DNA from: a bacterium
GTDB taxonomy: Bacteria > Desulfobacterota > DSWW01
Assembly: GCA_028277985.1 (NCBI GenBank)
Contig: JANQFG010000171.1
Location: 1 to 64,000 of the forward strand
Reading direction: 5' to 3'
Length of the DNA: 64,000 nucleotides
Below the pieces are notes generated by a model. The model saw only the letters and a list, made by a program, of their open reading frames with translations, had not been told where the DNA came from and made no database searches. This document shows positions 27,209 to 38,140 of the stretch, one piece after another. The position numbers and the translations under genes are program-made. Position 1 is the first letter of the stretch. Every line of letters starts with the position of its first letter.

Positions 27209-28213
27209 CTACACCTTCTCGGTCATAGAGTCATAGAAGGCGACGATGTCCTTTGGACCATCCTGCTCGTTGAACGCGATTGCGGGACGGGGGTGCTGGT
27301 TCATCTGGCCCGTGATCATGTAGGGAAGGTCATACCCCCATTTCAGATCCTGGCGCAACGGCTCGATGTGTTGCTGAATACAGTCCAGGAGCGGTCGGAT
27401 CTTGAATTTCGGATTGTGCAGGAACCCGATGAGGAGCTCGGTCTGACAGTTGCCGGCCCCGCGGCCCAGCCCGGCCAGGCTACCGTCCAGGCGGTTGGCC
27501 CCCTGGATGATTGCCTCGATGGTGTTCGCATAGGCAAGCTGCTGGTTGTTGTGGGTGTGGATCCCCACCTCTTTGCCTGCAGCCTTCATGTAAGACAGGT
27601 ATTTGCGGGTCAAATACTGAACCTGTTCGCTGTACAGGGCACCGAAGCTGTCAACCAGGTAGACTACGTCCACCTCTGTCTTCGCCAGGGCATCCAGGGC
27701 CTGGTCCAACTCCCATTCCTGCACGGTAGACACGGCCATGAGATTGCAGCTCGTCTCATAACCCTTGTCGTAAGCGTCTCTGATCATATCGACCGCGGTG
27801 GGGATCTGGTGGATGTAAGTGGCGATCCGGATCACGTCGAGAACACTTTCGCTTCTCGGCAGGATGTCCGTCCGGTAGTCGGTCTTTTCCGCATCCGCCA
27901 TGACGGAGAGCTTGAGGGGCGTCTCGTTGTCTCCCACGATTCGCCGGATGTCGTCCTCGTCGCAGAACTTCCAGTCGCCGAACTTGTCACGGGCGAAGAT
28001 CTTTTTGGAGGCCTTGTAGCCCAGCTCGAGGTAGTCGATTCCGCCCGCGAGGCAGGCGTCATAGATCGCCTTGATGACCTCGCTCTCGAACATGTGGTCG
28101 TTCATCAGACCGCCGTCACGGATCGTGCAGTCCAACACCCGGATTTCGGGCCTGTAGCCCAACCACCTCTGGGCGGCACTGGTGCCGTTTGAACTCTCCT
28201 GTTTGTCGCTCAT
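27209..28213 (-). CDS. DRE-TIM metallolyase-type aldolase
   Basis: 334 residues. TIM-barrel of the HMG-CoA lyase / 4-hydroxy-2-oxovalerate aldolase superfamily: DCTIRDGG supplies the metal Asp and catalytic Arg, GIHTHNNQQLAYAN the HxH metal ligands, and DGSLAGLGRGAGN the glycine-rich loop. GGAGGAG lies six bases before ATG 28213. The substrate cannot be told from sequence, and no aldehyde dehydrogenase partner is adjacent as would be expected for a meta-cleavage pathway. Confidence 0.85.
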   Translation of the reverse strand: MSDKQESSNGTSAAQRWLGYRPEIRVLDCTIRDGGLMNDHMFESEVIKAIYDACLAGGIDYLELGYKASKKIFARDKFGDWKFCDEDDIRRIVGDNETPLKLSVMADAEKTDYRTDILPRSESVLDVIRIATYIHQIPTAVDMIRDAYDKGYETSCNLMAVSTVQEWELDQALDALAKTEVDVVYLVDSFGALYSEQVQYLTRKYLSYMKAAGKEVGIHTHNNQQLAYANTIEAIIQGANRLDGSLAGLGRGAGNCQTELLIGFLHNPKFKIRPLLDCIQQHIEPLRQDLKWGYDLPYMITGQMNQHPRPAIAFNEQDGPKDIVAFYDSMTEKV

Positions 28214-28349
28214 GGTCTCCTCCCGGACAGATACGATGATTCCGTAAGCCACTGAGGATACAGCAAAAGACCGGATTCGTCCAGGGTCGGTTCCGACTCG
28301 TGCGAACATCGAGTCGGCAGCCCTTCCGGATGCCGTGTCGAGGGCGGAG

Positions 28350-31238
28350 TTACAGTCGGATTTCCTGGGAGGGCGGGGTCCCGTCCAGGACTTCTCTGAC
28401 GGCCGTGGCCAGGACGTGCATGGATAGAGGTTTCATCAGGATCCGGGCGATGCCCAGGGCTTCGGACTTCTCCGAGTCGCCTGCATCGCTGAAACCCGTG
28501 CAGAGGATGATGGGAATATCACTGCGGATTTTCCTGAGCTCACCTGCGAGATCGAAACCCGTCATGTTCGGCATGGTTTTGTCGGTGATCACGAGGTTGA
28601 AGGCATCAGGCTGGGCCCGGAAGGCTTCCAGGGCCTCGACCGGGTTTGTCCAGGGTTCCACCGAGTAGCCGAGTCTTTCCAGGATTTCCTGGGCGAGATC
28701 GGTCAATGGGAACTCGTCATCGATGAATAGGATCCGCCCCCGGCCCGAAGGAAGGGTGGCCGTAACATCGTGATCGGGCTGCAACTCCCCGTTGATGCAG
28801 GGCAGCAGGATCTGAAATGTGGTTCCATCGCCCGGCTTGCTGTAGACTTCGATGGTGCCTCCGTGGCTTTGTACGATCCCGTGAACCACTGCCAGGCCCA
28901 TCCCCGTTCCTTCCCCCGGACCCTTGGTCGTGTAGAAAGGTTCGAAGACCCGGTCGAGTACCTGAGGATCGATCCCGGTGCCCGTGTCGCGAACCTCCAG
29001 GCTGAGATAGAGGCCAGGCTCCAGGCAAGCCCGTACCCCGGACTCCCGCTCCGTCAAATCGAAGGGCCGCAGGCTCACCTCCAACACGCCTCCTGTCTGC
29101 TGCATGGCGTGGTGAGCGTTCGTGCATAAATTCATCAGAACCTGATGCATCTGTGTTGGGTCCGCCTGGACGATCTGACCACAGGCATCCAGGTTCTGAC
29201 GTATTTCGATGGTCGTCGGCAGGGAGGCCCTCAGGAACTTGAGCGCTTCCTTGACGACCGAGGCCAATTCCATGCGTATCCGCTGTGATTCGTTCTGTCG
29301 GCTGAATGCAAGAATCTGCTTGACCAGGTCCCTCGCTCTGTGACCTGCCTTCATGATCTCCCGTATGTGCCTCTTGCTTCCGGTTGCTTCGGGAGAGGAC
29401 AGGGAAGCAAGCTCCGCATAGCCGATGATGGCCGCCAGGATGTTGTTGAAGTCGTGGGCGATGCCTCCGGCCAGGGTGCCGATCGCCTCCAGTTTCTGGG
29501 ATTGACGAAGTTGAATCTCGAGCATCTTGTTCCTCTTCTCTGCCTGGATACGCTCCGTCACGTCCCGGACGATGCCTCGGAAGCCTACGTGCTGGCCCGA
29601 GGCGTCTTGAACGATCGAGGCGGACAGCTCGAGGTGCCTCTTGTCTCCGTCTCGCCTGACAATCTCGCAGTCCATCGCCTTTGCGGATTTCCCCGTCCGG
29701 TGCACCCTGGAGAAGACCTCGAACAGCTTGCGGGCCGTATCCGGAGTCGAATAGGCCTTGTAGTGCATTCCGAGCAGCTCGCTCCGAGTGTATCGGGAGA
29801 TCCTGCAGAGGGAGTCATTGAAGAACGTGAAGTTTCCGGCCAGATCCACCTCGAAATAGGCCTCTTCGATTGTTTCGAGGATGTTTCTGTATTTCTCCTC
29901 ACTCACCTGGAGTTTCTTGAAAGAGCTTGCGTTGCTCAGGCTGGCGGCGGCTTGTGAGGCGATGATCTTGAGAAGGCTCAGGTCGCTCTGGGTGGGTACG
30001 CGTTCCTCGTCGGTTCTTCCAACCGCCAACAGGCCCAGGACCTTCTCTTCATAGAGGATGGGTACGACGATCACGGATTTGACGCCCATCAGCCGGCCCA
30101 GTTCCTCCCCCTCCCCCTCTGCCAGCTCCTCGTGGGAAGAGAGCGCACTCTCGGACGAAGGTTTCGGCGCGTCGGAGAACCAGACCCATACCTCGGAAGA
30201 GGAGATGCTTGGAAGGCTCAGCGTGGACCCGGTACGGGGCCGGGGAGCGTCACCGTAATCTCCATACGAAGCGACGCAGCGGAGTCTGCCTTCGGCTCCG
30301 CCGTTCAGGAAGATCATCCCCCGGTCATGGACCAGATGCCTCTGCATCGTCTCGGCGATAATGCTCACCAGCGGTTCCGTGTCCAGAATCCTGGAAGTCG
30401 CATGGCCGATTTCCTGCACGAGCAGGGCGTCATTGTACCGCTCTCGAATCCCTTCGATGTGCTCTCGGGCTGCCTCACCCTGAGACTCCATCTGACGGAG
30501 AAGCTCTTTCCTTCCCAGAAGCTGGGAATAGGAGTGAATTCCCGTGAGGATCACCGTCAGGGACAGAAGCAGGAGCAGCCACGATTCGAAAGGGAGGATG
30601 ACGAGAGCCGCGAGAGAGGTCACCATACCCAGGAGGGAGCCGATGTTCCGTATTCGTTTCCAGCGAAGGGAGGGTGTGTCTTCCCAACGGATGACGTACC
30701 GACACTGAGCATCCCCCTTGTGGAAGCATTCCGGATGGTCAATGGTTGGAAAACGCAACGTGAAAATCTTGCCGGTCGCCTCGAGAAAGCCCATCCGGTT
30801 TCTGCACTGAAAGGGCTTCTCGTTGATCCCCTCCACAGGTCTGGAAACGATTTCGATCTTTGATGCGCCGAGTCGCTTGGTTTTGGCGACAGCTCCCCGG
30901 CTCATGAGGTTGTAGATTCTGCCGACGAGCAAATAGCAGGACGCAAGACTGGGAATCCCCAGCACGACCTGTTTAGCAGCCCCCAGGGCCTTTGTGGACG
31001 CGGCAAAGCGCCCCGCGGCTCGAGCGATGTCCGGATCGCCCGTGACCTCCACGATCTTCTTCTGAAAACGGTCCACCTGTCTCTGATTGAACCAGTAAGC
31101 CGGATCCGCCACCTGGAACTTGGTCATTTCCGCATACTCAAGAATCGCCTCGGGATTGACCTCGGGGTGTTCTTCGCGGAGGTATTCCAGGTAGGTCCCT
31201 ATGATACGGCTGTTGTAGACCGGGGATAGATCGTTCAT
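28350..31238 (-). CDS. Hybrid sensor histidine kinase (V4R-like, GAF, PAS, REC)
   Basis: 962 residues. Residues about 1-190 form an N-terminal sensory domain ending HPECFHKGDAQCRYVIRW, which resembles V4R/heme-NO-associated domains. Two helices lie at about 200-240, GAF at about 280-440 and PAS at about 445-567. HisKA His is in GGIAHDFNN (about 595), HATPase follows to about 815, and the C-terminal receiver has Asp in VITDKTMP (about 885). Very similar in its catalytic half to the kinase at 59247-62006. It is the last gene of the one-strand signalling block. Confidence 0.88.
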   Translation of the reverse strand: MNDLSPVYNSRIIGTYLEYLREEHPEVNPEAILEYAEMTKFQVADPAYWFNQRQVDRFQKKIVEVTGDPDIARAAGRFAASTKALGAAKQVVLGIPSLASCYLLVGRIYNLMSRGAVAKTKRLGASKIEIVSRPVEGINEKPFQCRNRMGFLEATGKIFTLRFPTIDHPECFHKGDAQCRYVIRWEDTPSLRWKRIRNIGSLLGMVTSLAALVILPFESWLLLLLSLTVILTGIHSYSQLLGRKELLRQMESQGEAAREHIEGIRERYNDALLVQEIGHATSRILDTEPLVSIIAETMQRHLVHDRGMIFLNGGAEGRLRCVASYGDYGDAPRPRTGSTLSLPSISSSEVWVWFSDAPKPSSESALSSHEELAEGEGEELGRLMGVKSVIVVPILYEEKVLGLLAVGRTDEERVPTQSDLSLLKIIASQAAASLSNASSFKKLQVSEEKYRNILETIEEAYFEVDLAGNFTFFNDSLCRISRYTRSELLGMHYKAYSTPDTARKLFEVFSRVHRTGKSAKAMDCEIVRRDGDKRHLELSASIVQDASGQHVGFRGIVRDVTERIQAEKRNKMLEIQLRQSQKLEAIGTLAGGIAHDFNNILAAIIGYAELASLSSPEATGSKRHIREIMKAGHRARDLVKQILAFSRQNESQRIRMELASVVKEALKFLRASLPTTIEIRQNLDACGQIVQADPTQMHQVLMNLCTNAHHAMQQTGGVLEVSLRPFDLTERESGVRACLEPGLYLSLEVRDTGTGIDPQVLDRVFEPFYTTKGPGEGTGMGLAVVHGIVQSHGGTIEVYSKPGDGTTFQILLPCINGELQPDHDVTATLPSGRGRILFIDDEFPLTDLAQEILERLGYSVEPWTNPVEALEAFRAQPDAFNLVITDKTMPNMTGFDLAGELRKIRSDIPIILCTGFSDAGDSEKSEALGIARILMKPLSMHVLATAVREVLDGTPPSQEIRL

Positions 31239-31377
31239 AGATGTCGGGTCCGGTTCGGTCCTTTCTCAGAGGCTGCTGCGCGGCAGTTCTTCCTTGCAGG
31301 GAGCTGTTGGAGAGCGCCCTTTTGTATACATCGTCTTCTTTCTTGAATTGGTTTATACCAGGGCGTGAACGGCAGGC

Positions 31378-34227
31378 TCAACTGCCGAGAAGGTCCCGAA
31401 CGGCTTCGCCCAGTTTTCCCAGCTCAAAAGGCTTTCTGAACACGCAGTCTGCGCCGAGCCGGGCCGCAAGTTGGGGAGAATCGGTAGGGGCAGTCCGCCT
31501 TGCATCCGCGAGGGCGGCTATTCTTGCGGAAGGGTATTTGTCACGAAGCGCGCGGATCGTCTCGATCCCCTCGGTTTCAAGCAAGGGGACCTCTGTCAGT
31601 ATGAGGTCCGGCGGACCGATGCGAGACTCCTGGACGGCTTGTTTTGCGTCGCGGGCTTCCTCGACCTCGTACCCGGATTGCGCAAGGAATCGCGCCGTCA
31701 TCCGTCGGTAGGGGTCATCCCGATCAACGACTAGGATGGATTTCCCGGCGGGATCCTTCTTCCTCGAGTGTTCGTCCAACACCCCCCTTACCTTGCACAG
31801 CACCTCCCGCAGCGAGAAGGGCTTGTCAATGAATGCTCGCCCGGCCCCGAAGATACCGTGGTGCTCGATCGCTTCGTCCGTGTATCCGGACATATAGAGC
31901 ACCTTCATCTCGGGCAACGGGCCCTCTAGATGCCTGAAGAGCTCGGGACCGCTCATCTTCGGCATCACCACATCCGTCACCAGCAAATCGATGTTTCCCT
32001 GATGCCCTTCGGCGATGCGGATCGCCTCTTCAGGGTCCTCAGCTTCGAGAACCTCGTACTGACCCCGTTCGAGCATCTGGCTGACGATCTTGCGGAGCGC
32101 GGGATCGTCCTCTACGAGCAGGATCGTTTCCGAGCCGATCGGGATCTCGGACGGCCTCTGCGCAGATGTCTCGGCAGGCGCGCCCTCTTCGCTCGCAGGA
32201 AGATAGATCTTGAAGGTCGTCCCTTTGCCCGGTTCTGTGTACACCCAGACGTGGCCTTCGCAGTCTTTAACGATGCCGTAGACCGTGGAGAGCCCCAACC
32301 CGGTACCTCTTCCCGCCTCTTTTGTGGTAAAGAAGGGCTCAAAGATACGGTTTCTTGTCTCCTCGTCCATGCCGCAGCCTGTGTCTCTAAGGGCCAGCAT
32401 GACGTAGGAACCCGGTTTGATGTCCAGCTGATGATGCCCGTACCCTCCCGGGATGTGGATGTTGGCTGTCCGGATGACCATTCTGCCGCCGTCCGGCATG
32501 GCGTCCCGAGCATTGACCACAAGGTTCATGATGACCTGCTGCATCTGCCCCTGGTCCGCCTTCACCTTCAAGAGGTCATCGCAAAGATCGGTTTGAAGAT
32601 CGATGTCTTCTCCGATGAGCCGATGAAGCATGTTCTGGAGGTCGATGATTTCGGTGTTCAGGTCCAGGACCCTGGGCCGGCACTCCTGCCTGCGGCTGAA
32701 CGTCAGAAGCTGGCGGGTGAGGCGGGCGGCGCGCTGTCCGGCCGAGAAAATCTCTTCCAGCATGTGGTGGAGCGGATGATGCCTGCCCATTTCGTTCATC
32801 ATCGTCTCGCTGTAGCCGGTGATGACCGCCAGTACGTTGTTGAAATCATGGGCGATGCCTCCTGCGAGCTGGCCGATCGCTTCCATCTTCTGGGCCTGCC
32901 GGAGTTGAGACTCCAGGGCCCTTCGTTCGGTTATGTCTCTTACGAATGACAGGACAGCAGGGCGTCCCTCCCACGTGATGCGGACGCCGCTCGTCTCCAC
33001 CCAGAACTCCCTGTTCTCGCGACTCCTCACCCGGTAGGTCTGGCGTGGGAGAGGTTCGCCGCCGAGCCGTCTCTGGTGCGCGCTCTTTGCCAGCTCCTTG
33101 TCGTCCGGATGGACGAGGTCGATAAAAGGCAAATCGGCAAGCTCTCCTGCAGAATACCCGGTCAGCTCTTGTGCCTTCTTGTTGTGGAACTTGATCCGGT
33201 TGTCCTGAAAGATGAAGATCACGTCATCAGCGTTCTCTACGAGGGAGCGATATTTCTCCTCGCTTTCCTCCAGCATGCGCTGCGTCCGAGCACGTTCGGT
33301 GATGTTACGTGCCACGCCTTGAACGCCTACGACCAGGTGGTCCTTCAGCACGGGTGCGGCGTTTAGCTCGAGCGCAACCTGGGCCCCCTCCTTGCTCAAC
33401 ACCAGGATTTCGGCAAGGTTGATCCGGTTCCCCGAGAGGAGGGACTGAAGTAGCTCCACGGCATTGAGAACATCCGAGACGGCCACATAGTCCAGGAAGT
33501 TTGTTCCCGTGACCTGTTGCGGCTCGTATCCGAGAATCTGGTGGAGTGAAGGGGAGCAGTATTGTATGACCCCCTCCCTGTCCGTCTGGAAGATGAAATC
33601 GATGCTCGTCTCGGTCAGTAACCTGAATTTCTCCTCGCTTGCCTTCAACCGCTCCTCTGTCTGTTTCCGGTCGGAGATGTCCCGCAGAATCCCCACGGCA
33701 TTCCATTCGTTTCCGATGTTCACGGAGGAAACGGAAAGCTCTATGGAAAACTCGGTCCCATCCTTGCGGAGGGCGGACAATTCGAGTGTCTTGTCCTCGA
33801 CCGGGCCCTGACCCGTCTCTCGGAAGCGAGCAAGGCCGGCTCGGTAAGCCGCATAGTATCTTTCGGGCACCAGCAGAGAATGGAGTTCCCTGCCGAGAGT
33901 CTCCTCGGCGGTGTATCCGAAGATGTGTTCCGCCGCTGGATTCCAGTAGGAAATCCGACCGACCTGATCCATGATCAGGATCGCATCCCGTGCGGAATCA
34001 CTGATCTTCCGGAATTTGTCTTCCGATCCCCTCCGGGGCTGCGTTTCCAAGATTTCAGGATCATGATTCGGGTGGTTCACCGAAGGGCTCCGGTTGGGCT
34101 TGCCTCGTCTTCCATTCTGGGAAGTCGCAGTGTAACCCGAAATAGAAGAGCTCTTTTTAGATCGTCGCATTTGCTTTCCAACCCTCTCCTGAGTCCCTTC
34201 GATCTCGGACAAGTCTGAAGAACGCAT
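31378..34227 (-). CDS. Hybrid histidine kinase: three PAS, two receivers (second degenerate)
   Basis: 949 residues, apparently cytoplasmic. Three PAS domains (about 70-190, 195-315, 318-440), HisKA with His in GGIAHDFNN (about 455), HATPase with [11 protein letters not shown], and two C-terminal receivers. The first has Asp in [13 protein letters not shown]. In the second the equivalent position reads [13 protein letters not shown], so the phospho-acceptor Asp is replaced by Glu, which may mimic a permanently phosphorylated state. GGAGGAACC precedes the ATG. The immediately upstream gene is a lone receiver that could be its target. Confidence 0.88.
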   Translation of the reverse strand: MRSSDLSEIEGTQERVGKQMRRSKKSSSISGYTATSQNGRRGKPNRSPSVNHPNHDPEILETQPRRGSEDKFRKISDSARDAILIMDQVGRISYWNPAAEHIFGYTAEETLGRELHSLLVPERYYAAYRAGLARFRETGQGPVEDKTLELSALRKDGTEFSIELSVSSVNIGNEWNAVGILRDISDRKQTEERLKASEEKFRLLTETSIDFIFQTDREGVIQYCSPSLHQILGYEPQQVTGTNFLDYVAVSDVLNAVELLQSLLSGNRINLAEILVLSKEGAQVALELNAAPVLKDHLVVGVQGVARNITERARTQRMLEESEEKYRSLVENADDVIFIFQDNRIKFHNKKAQELTGYSAGELADLPFIDLVHPDDKELAKSAHQRRLGGEPLPRQTYRVRSRENREFWVETSGVRITWEGRPAVLSFVRDITERRALESQLRQAQKMEAIGQLAGGIAHDFNNVLAVITGYSETMMNEMGRHHPLHHMLEEIFSAGQRAARLTRQLLTFSRRQECRPRVLDLNTEIIDLQNMLHRLIGEDIDLQTDLCDDLLKVKADQGQMQQVIMNLVVNARDAMPDGGRMVIRTANIHIPGGYGHHQLDIKPGSYVMLALRDTGCGMDEETRNRIFEPFFTTKEAGRGTGLGLSTVYGIVKDCEGHVWVYTEPGKGTTFKIYLPASEEGAPAETSAQRPSEIPIGSETILLVEDDPALRKIVSQMLERGQYEVLEAEDPEEAIRIAEGHQGNIDLLVTDVVMPKMSGPELFRHLEGPLPEMKVLYMSGYTDEAIEHHGIFGAGRAFIDKPFSLREVLCKVRGVLDEHSRKKDPAGKSILVVDRDDPYRRMTARFLAQSGYEVEEARDAKQAVQESRIGPPDLILTEVPLLETEGIETIRALRDKYPSARIAALADARRTAPTDSPQLAARLGADCVFRKPFELGKLGEAVRDLLGS

Positions 34228-34257
34228 GGCCGGTTCCTCCGTATGGTGGCCTACGTA

Positions 34258-34641
34258 TCAACTCTCGCCAGGGATCTCCTCACTCATCCGGCGCACGATT
34301 TCCGTAACCGCCTCTCCGTCCTTTGCCTTGTGGAGAAAGAAATCTGCGCCGAGTTCGTGGCATTTCTTTCTGTACTGGGGAAGGGGGTTGTTGGTGAATA
34401 TGATGACGCGTGGTCCTTCCCCGTTCTTCTTGATCTGTTTAAGAACGTCTATCCCGGAACCGGTTTGAAGCCGGATGTCCAGGATCACGATATCCGGCCG
34501 GGACCTTCCGATCCCTTCGACCGCATCCGGTCCATTGCCGGCAACGCCGACCATTTCCAATGCAGGCAGGCAGGAGAGTCGCTCCATGAGACGTTCCTGG
34601 ATCTCGACGGAATCATCGACTATGAACACTCTCGTCATCAT
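34258..34641 (-). CDS. Single-domain response regulator
   Basis: About 127 residues, receiver only. Acidic pair in FIVDDS, phospho-acceptor Asp in IVILDIRLQ, switch Thr in IIFTNN and Lys in FFLHKAKDG. AAAGAGA precedes two consecutive ATGs (34641 and 34638); an upstream frame to 34734 has no ribosome site. With no output domain it probably relays phosphate or acts by protein binding, next to the hybrid kinase that begins 30 bases downstream. Confidence 0.85.
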   Translation of the reverse strand: MMTRVFIVDDSVEIQERLMERLSCLPALEMVGVAGNGPDAVEGIGRSRPDIVILDIRLQTGSGIDVLKQIKKNGEGPRVIIFTNNPLPQYRKKCHELGADFFLHKAKDGEAVTEIVRRMSEEIPGES

Positions 34642-34815
34642 TCTCTTTCTGCGGGCGGATGTTGCGACTTCCAGCCGACCCCTTTCCCGGGTTCTGTTTG
34701 TTTGATTCTCAAGATCGCACGAAAGCCGTAACAAGTATGTAGGCAGGCTGGGTATAGTCTTGTAAGAAGACGGCGGATCGTTTTGTAGGTATTTTTCTTA
34801 CACGGGGCGGGGGGC

Positions 34816-35448
34816 CTACTCCACCAGACCCTCCTTGACGGCGTAGTAGGTCAATTCTGCATTCGTGTTGAGGTGAAGCTTGTCGAGGATACGCGAACGG
34901 TAGGTATGCACGGTTTTCACGCTGAGGTGCAGTTCGGCAGCAATTTCGGCGGGTTTCTTTCCCGCACCGATCATGCACAATACCTGGAATTCCCGGTCGG
35001 AAAGGGCCTGGTGGGGCGGCGCTCCCATGTCCGTGTCCAGGACGCCCACCAGTTTCTCGGCCAGTGCCTGGCTCACGTACTTCTTGCCGGACATCACCTT
35101 TCGTATCGCTGCAACGAGTTCCTCCGGGATCGTCTTCTTGGTCAGATAGCCGGCCGCCCCGGCCTTGAAGACACGCATGGCGTATTGCTCTTCGTCGTGT
35201 ATGCTCAGTATGAGCACGGGGAGTTGGGGTTTTTCGATCTTCAGTTGCTTCAGCGTGTCGAGGCCTCCTTTCCCCGGCATCGATATGTCGAGCACAACGA
35301 GATCGAAATCATCTCTACGAATCTTGTCCAGCACCTCGAACCCGTCACATGCCTCATCCGCAAGAACAAGGTCCGGGGTTTCCGAGAAGATCTGCTTCAG
35401 CGCTACGCGAACAATCGCATGGTCGTCTGCAACCAGGATTTTCGTCAT
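34816..35448 (-). CDS. NarL/FixJ-type response regulator
   Basis: 210 residues: receiver (about 1-120, Asp in VVLDISMPGKGG) and LuxR-type helix-turn-helix (about 145-205, LSDREFQVLCMIGAGKKPAE then LHLSVKTVHTYRS). The ribosome site GCAGGAGG overlaps the last codons of the upstream kinase, whose HisKA_3 domain is the usual NarX/DegS-type partner of such regulators. This is the only DNA-binding output among the seven signalling genes here. Confidence 0.93.
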   Translation of the reverse strand: MTKILVADDHAIVRVALKQIFSETPDLVLADEACDGFEVLDKIRRDDFDLVVLDISMPGKGGLDTLKQLKIEKPQLPVLILSIHDEEQYAMRVFKAGAAGYLTKKTIPEELVAAIRKVMSGKKYVSQALAEKLVGVLDTDMGAPPHQALSDREFQVLCMIGAGKKPAEIAAELHLSVKTVHTYRSRILDKLHLNTNAELTYYAVKEGLVE

Positions 35449-35449
35449 G

Positions 35450-38140
35450 CTATGCCTCCTGCTGTCGCAGGGGAATTCCGACGATGACCGTGGTGCCCTC
35501 TTCCGGCCTTCCCTCGATGGATACGATTCCTTGGTACAGAGAGGCTCTTTCCTGCATCCCGATGATGCCGAAGGAGCCGGATTTCTCCATGTCTTCTTCG
35601 GAAATGCCCTTCCCGTTGTCCGCTACTTCCAGGATCAACGCATCGTCCGACGCTCTCAAGCCGACTTCGACTCTTGTGGCTTTCGCGTGACGCAAGACGT
35701 TGGTGAGTGTCTCCTGGAAGATGCGAAACACCGTGGTCGCGCGATCGGAATCAGGGGAAATTGCTTCGGGATCGATGAGAAGCTTGCATTGGATGCCCGT
35801 GCGTTCCTGGAAGTCGTTCGCCAGCCACTCGAGGGCAGAGGCAAGTCCGAGATCATCCAGAATGTCCGGTCGCAATTCCCGGCAGATCCGGGTGACTCTG
35901 TCGATGGTGCCGTCGATGAGCTCGACGGCGGATCGGTTCTTTTCCAGCAAGGGGGCCTGGTCAGGGCCAAGCCTCCCGCCAAGCCAGGTCAGATCCATCT
36001 TCAGAGCCGTGAGCGACTGTGCGAGTTCATCGTGAATCTCGCGTGCAAGGGACTTTCTCTCTTCTTCCCTCGAAGATTGCAGATGTGCCGATAGTTGTCG
36101 AAACTGCTCCCTCGAGTCCCTTATTTCTTCTTCAGCCTTTTTGCGCTCCGTGATGTCCTGGACTGTTCCAAAGGCACGGCGAGCTACGCCCTGTTCGTCG
36201 AATTCCACATGAGACCTTCCCAGAATCCATTTTGTGGTGCCATCGACAATAATCCGGTAGTCGACGTCATAGGGCTCACGAGCCACGGCATCCCTCCAGA
36301 ATTCACGCACCCGGGGCCGGTCCTCCGGGTGAACCAACGCAAGCCACGTCTCAAAGGATAGCCGGGTCCCTTGTTCGAGCCCGAATATGCGGCATGCCTC
36401 ACTAGAGGGAAACAACGCATCTTTCTCTATGTTTGACTCCCAGCTTCCGAGCCTTGCGACCTCCTGGGCGTATCTCAGGTTCGCCTCACTTGCACGCAAG
36501 GCTTCCGTCTTCTCCCTGATCTCGGTGATATCACGCGTCACCGCGAATATCAGGTTTTCTGCGGACTGTGCAAAAGCGTTCCAGGAGAGCCACCGATAGG
36601 ATCCGTCCTTGCACTGATACCGGTTCTCGAATCGAATGACCGTCTTCCCTGATCGGAGCTCTTCGGCCGCCCGAACCGTCGCCTCGCGGTCTTCGGGATG
36701 GATGAAGTCAAGCCAGGGCCTGCTCAGGAGTTCTTCCCTTGGGCGCCCGAGGGTCCTTTCCCATGCTGGGTTGAGCTGCTTGAAGAAGCCGTCGAAGCCC
36801 GCGATGCTCAGGAGGTCGACAGACAGATTGAAAAGGCGGTCCCTCTCCTCCTCGGCCTGCTTCTGCTCGGTGATGTCGGAAATGAAGCCTTCCAGGAAGA
36901 GGAGGTCTCCCTTATCAGAGAAGATGCCCCTGCCTTGCTCCCACACCCATTTCTTCCTGCCCTCCTTTGTCCTTATTCGGTAGACGATTAGAAAGGGCTC
37001 TCTTTTCTCAACGGCCGCCTGCACCTGATTCCAGACCTCCTGCCGGTCCTCCGGGTGGACTGTCTCCCCAAAGGAGGTTTTACGGTTGTCGATCAGGTCC
37101 GAGGGGTCGTAGCCGGTCAGGTCGATGCACCCGCTGCTCACGAACTTCATGGTCCACTGCGGATCGGGGAGACAGCGGTAAGCCATCCCCGGCAGGTTGC
37201 TCATCAGGGTGGACAGTGTCCTCTCGCTCTCCCGTAGGGCCTGTTCCGCGTGCTTACGGTCGGTAATGTCTTCCACGATGGCAATGTGGTACTGCGGCTT
37301 CTCGCCCTCTATCCACGTGGGTGACACGGTCAGGTTAACCCACACGATCGAGCCGTCCTTGCGGAAGTACCGCTTCTCCATGGAGAACTCTCGTATCTCT
37401 CCCTTCTTCAGTTTCTCCATGTTGTCCAGGTCTTCCTGCAGATCCTCCGGGTGGGTGATCTCCGGGAACGTGGTTTTCTGCATTTCCTCGGCCGTATATC
37501 CCAAGATGTCGCAGTACTTCTGGTTGATCCTCACGAACCGGCCCGTCTCCGTGACGATCTGGGCCGCCCCGACCGCGGCCTGCTCGAAGAACGCTCGAAA
37601 TCGCTCCTCCGCTTGTCTGCGCTCACGGATCTCTCGCTGAAGGGTGAGGTTCGCCTGTTGCAGCTGGAGCATCTTGTCCTCCAGCTTCCGAACCAGGGCC
37701 TCGTTGTACTCCTTCAGATAGACCTCCCCCTCGACGGGGGATTGTCCCTCAACCCGGACGGAGTTTCCCTCGGAAGCGTCCACAACCTCCTCGATCATGG
37801 CGAGGAAGTGATCGGGCTCCGCAGGCTTGATGATGAACCGCTCGGCACCCAGGCTCAGTGCAAATGCCTCGTCTTTCGGGTCGGTGTAGGTCGCCGTGTA
37901 GAACACGAACGGGATGCGATGAAGTGCTGCGTCCTGCTTCCACTCCCGGCACAGGGCGAAGCCGTCCATCCCGGGCATGAGAATATCGCTTATGGCGATC
38001 GCAGGCGGCTTCCGGCGAGCCAGCTCGAGAGCTTCGGACCCGTCGGCGGCCGTAACCACCTCGTAGCCATGGCCCACCAGCAGGGTCCGCAACATGTAGA
38101 GATTCTGCTCGTTGTCATCCACGATCAGGAGCCTGCTCAT
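35450..38140 (-). CDS. NarX/DegS-type sensor kinase with N-terminal receiver and PAS array
   Basis: 896 residues, no membrane helix. N-terminal receiver (about 1-125, Asp in AISDILMPGMDG), about four PAS domains (about 170-680), a HisKA_3 dimerisation domain with His in LAREIHDELAQSL, and a HATPase ending at the C-terminus (VADNGKGISEEDME, GIIGMQERA). Having a receiver first means another kinase could control it; the upstream kinase and lone receiver are candidates. It overlaps the upstream receiver gene by four bases and abuts the NarL-type gene. Confidence 0.9.
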   Translation of the reverse strand: MSRLLIVDDNEQNLYMLRTLLVGHGYEVVTAADGSEALELARRKPPAIAISDILMPGMDGFALCREWKQDAALHRIPFVFYTATYTDPKDEAFALSLGAERFIIKPAEPDHFLAMIEEVVDASEGNSVRVEGQSPVEGEVYLKEYNEALVRKLEDKMLQLQQANLTLQREIRERRQAEERFRAFFEQAAVGAAQIVTETGRFVRINQKYCDILGYTAEEMQKTTFPEITHPEDLQEDLDNMEKLKKGEIREFSMEKRYFRKDGSIVWVNLTVSPTWIEGEKPQYHIAIVEDITDRKHAEQALRESERTLSTLMSNLPGMAYRCLPDPQWTMKFVSSGCIDLTGYDPSDLIDNRKTSFGETVHPEDRQEVWNQVQAAVEKREPFLIVYRIRTKEGRKKWVWEQGRGIFSDKGDLLFLEGFISDITEQKQAEEERDRLFNLSVDLLSIAGFDGFFKQLNPAWERTLGRPREELLSRPWLDFIHPEDREATVRAAEELRSGKTVIRFENRYQCKDGSYRWLSWNAFAQSAENLIFAVTRDITEIREKTEALRASEANLRYAQEVARLGSWESNIEKDALFPSSEACRIFGLEQGTRLSFETWLALVHPEDRPRVREFWRDAVAREPYDVDYRIIVDGTTKWILGRSHVEFDEQGVARRAFGTVQDITERKKAEEEIRDSREQFRQLSAHLQSSREEERKSLAREIHDELAQSLTALKMDLTWLGGRLGPDQAPLLEKNRSAVELIDGTIDRVTRICRELRPDILDDLGLASALEWLANDFQERTGIQCKLLIDPEAISPDSDRATTVFRIFQETLTNVLRHAKATRVEVGLRASDDALILEVADNGKGISEEDMEKSGSFGIIGMQERASLYQGIVSIEGRPEEGTTVIVGIPLRQQEA

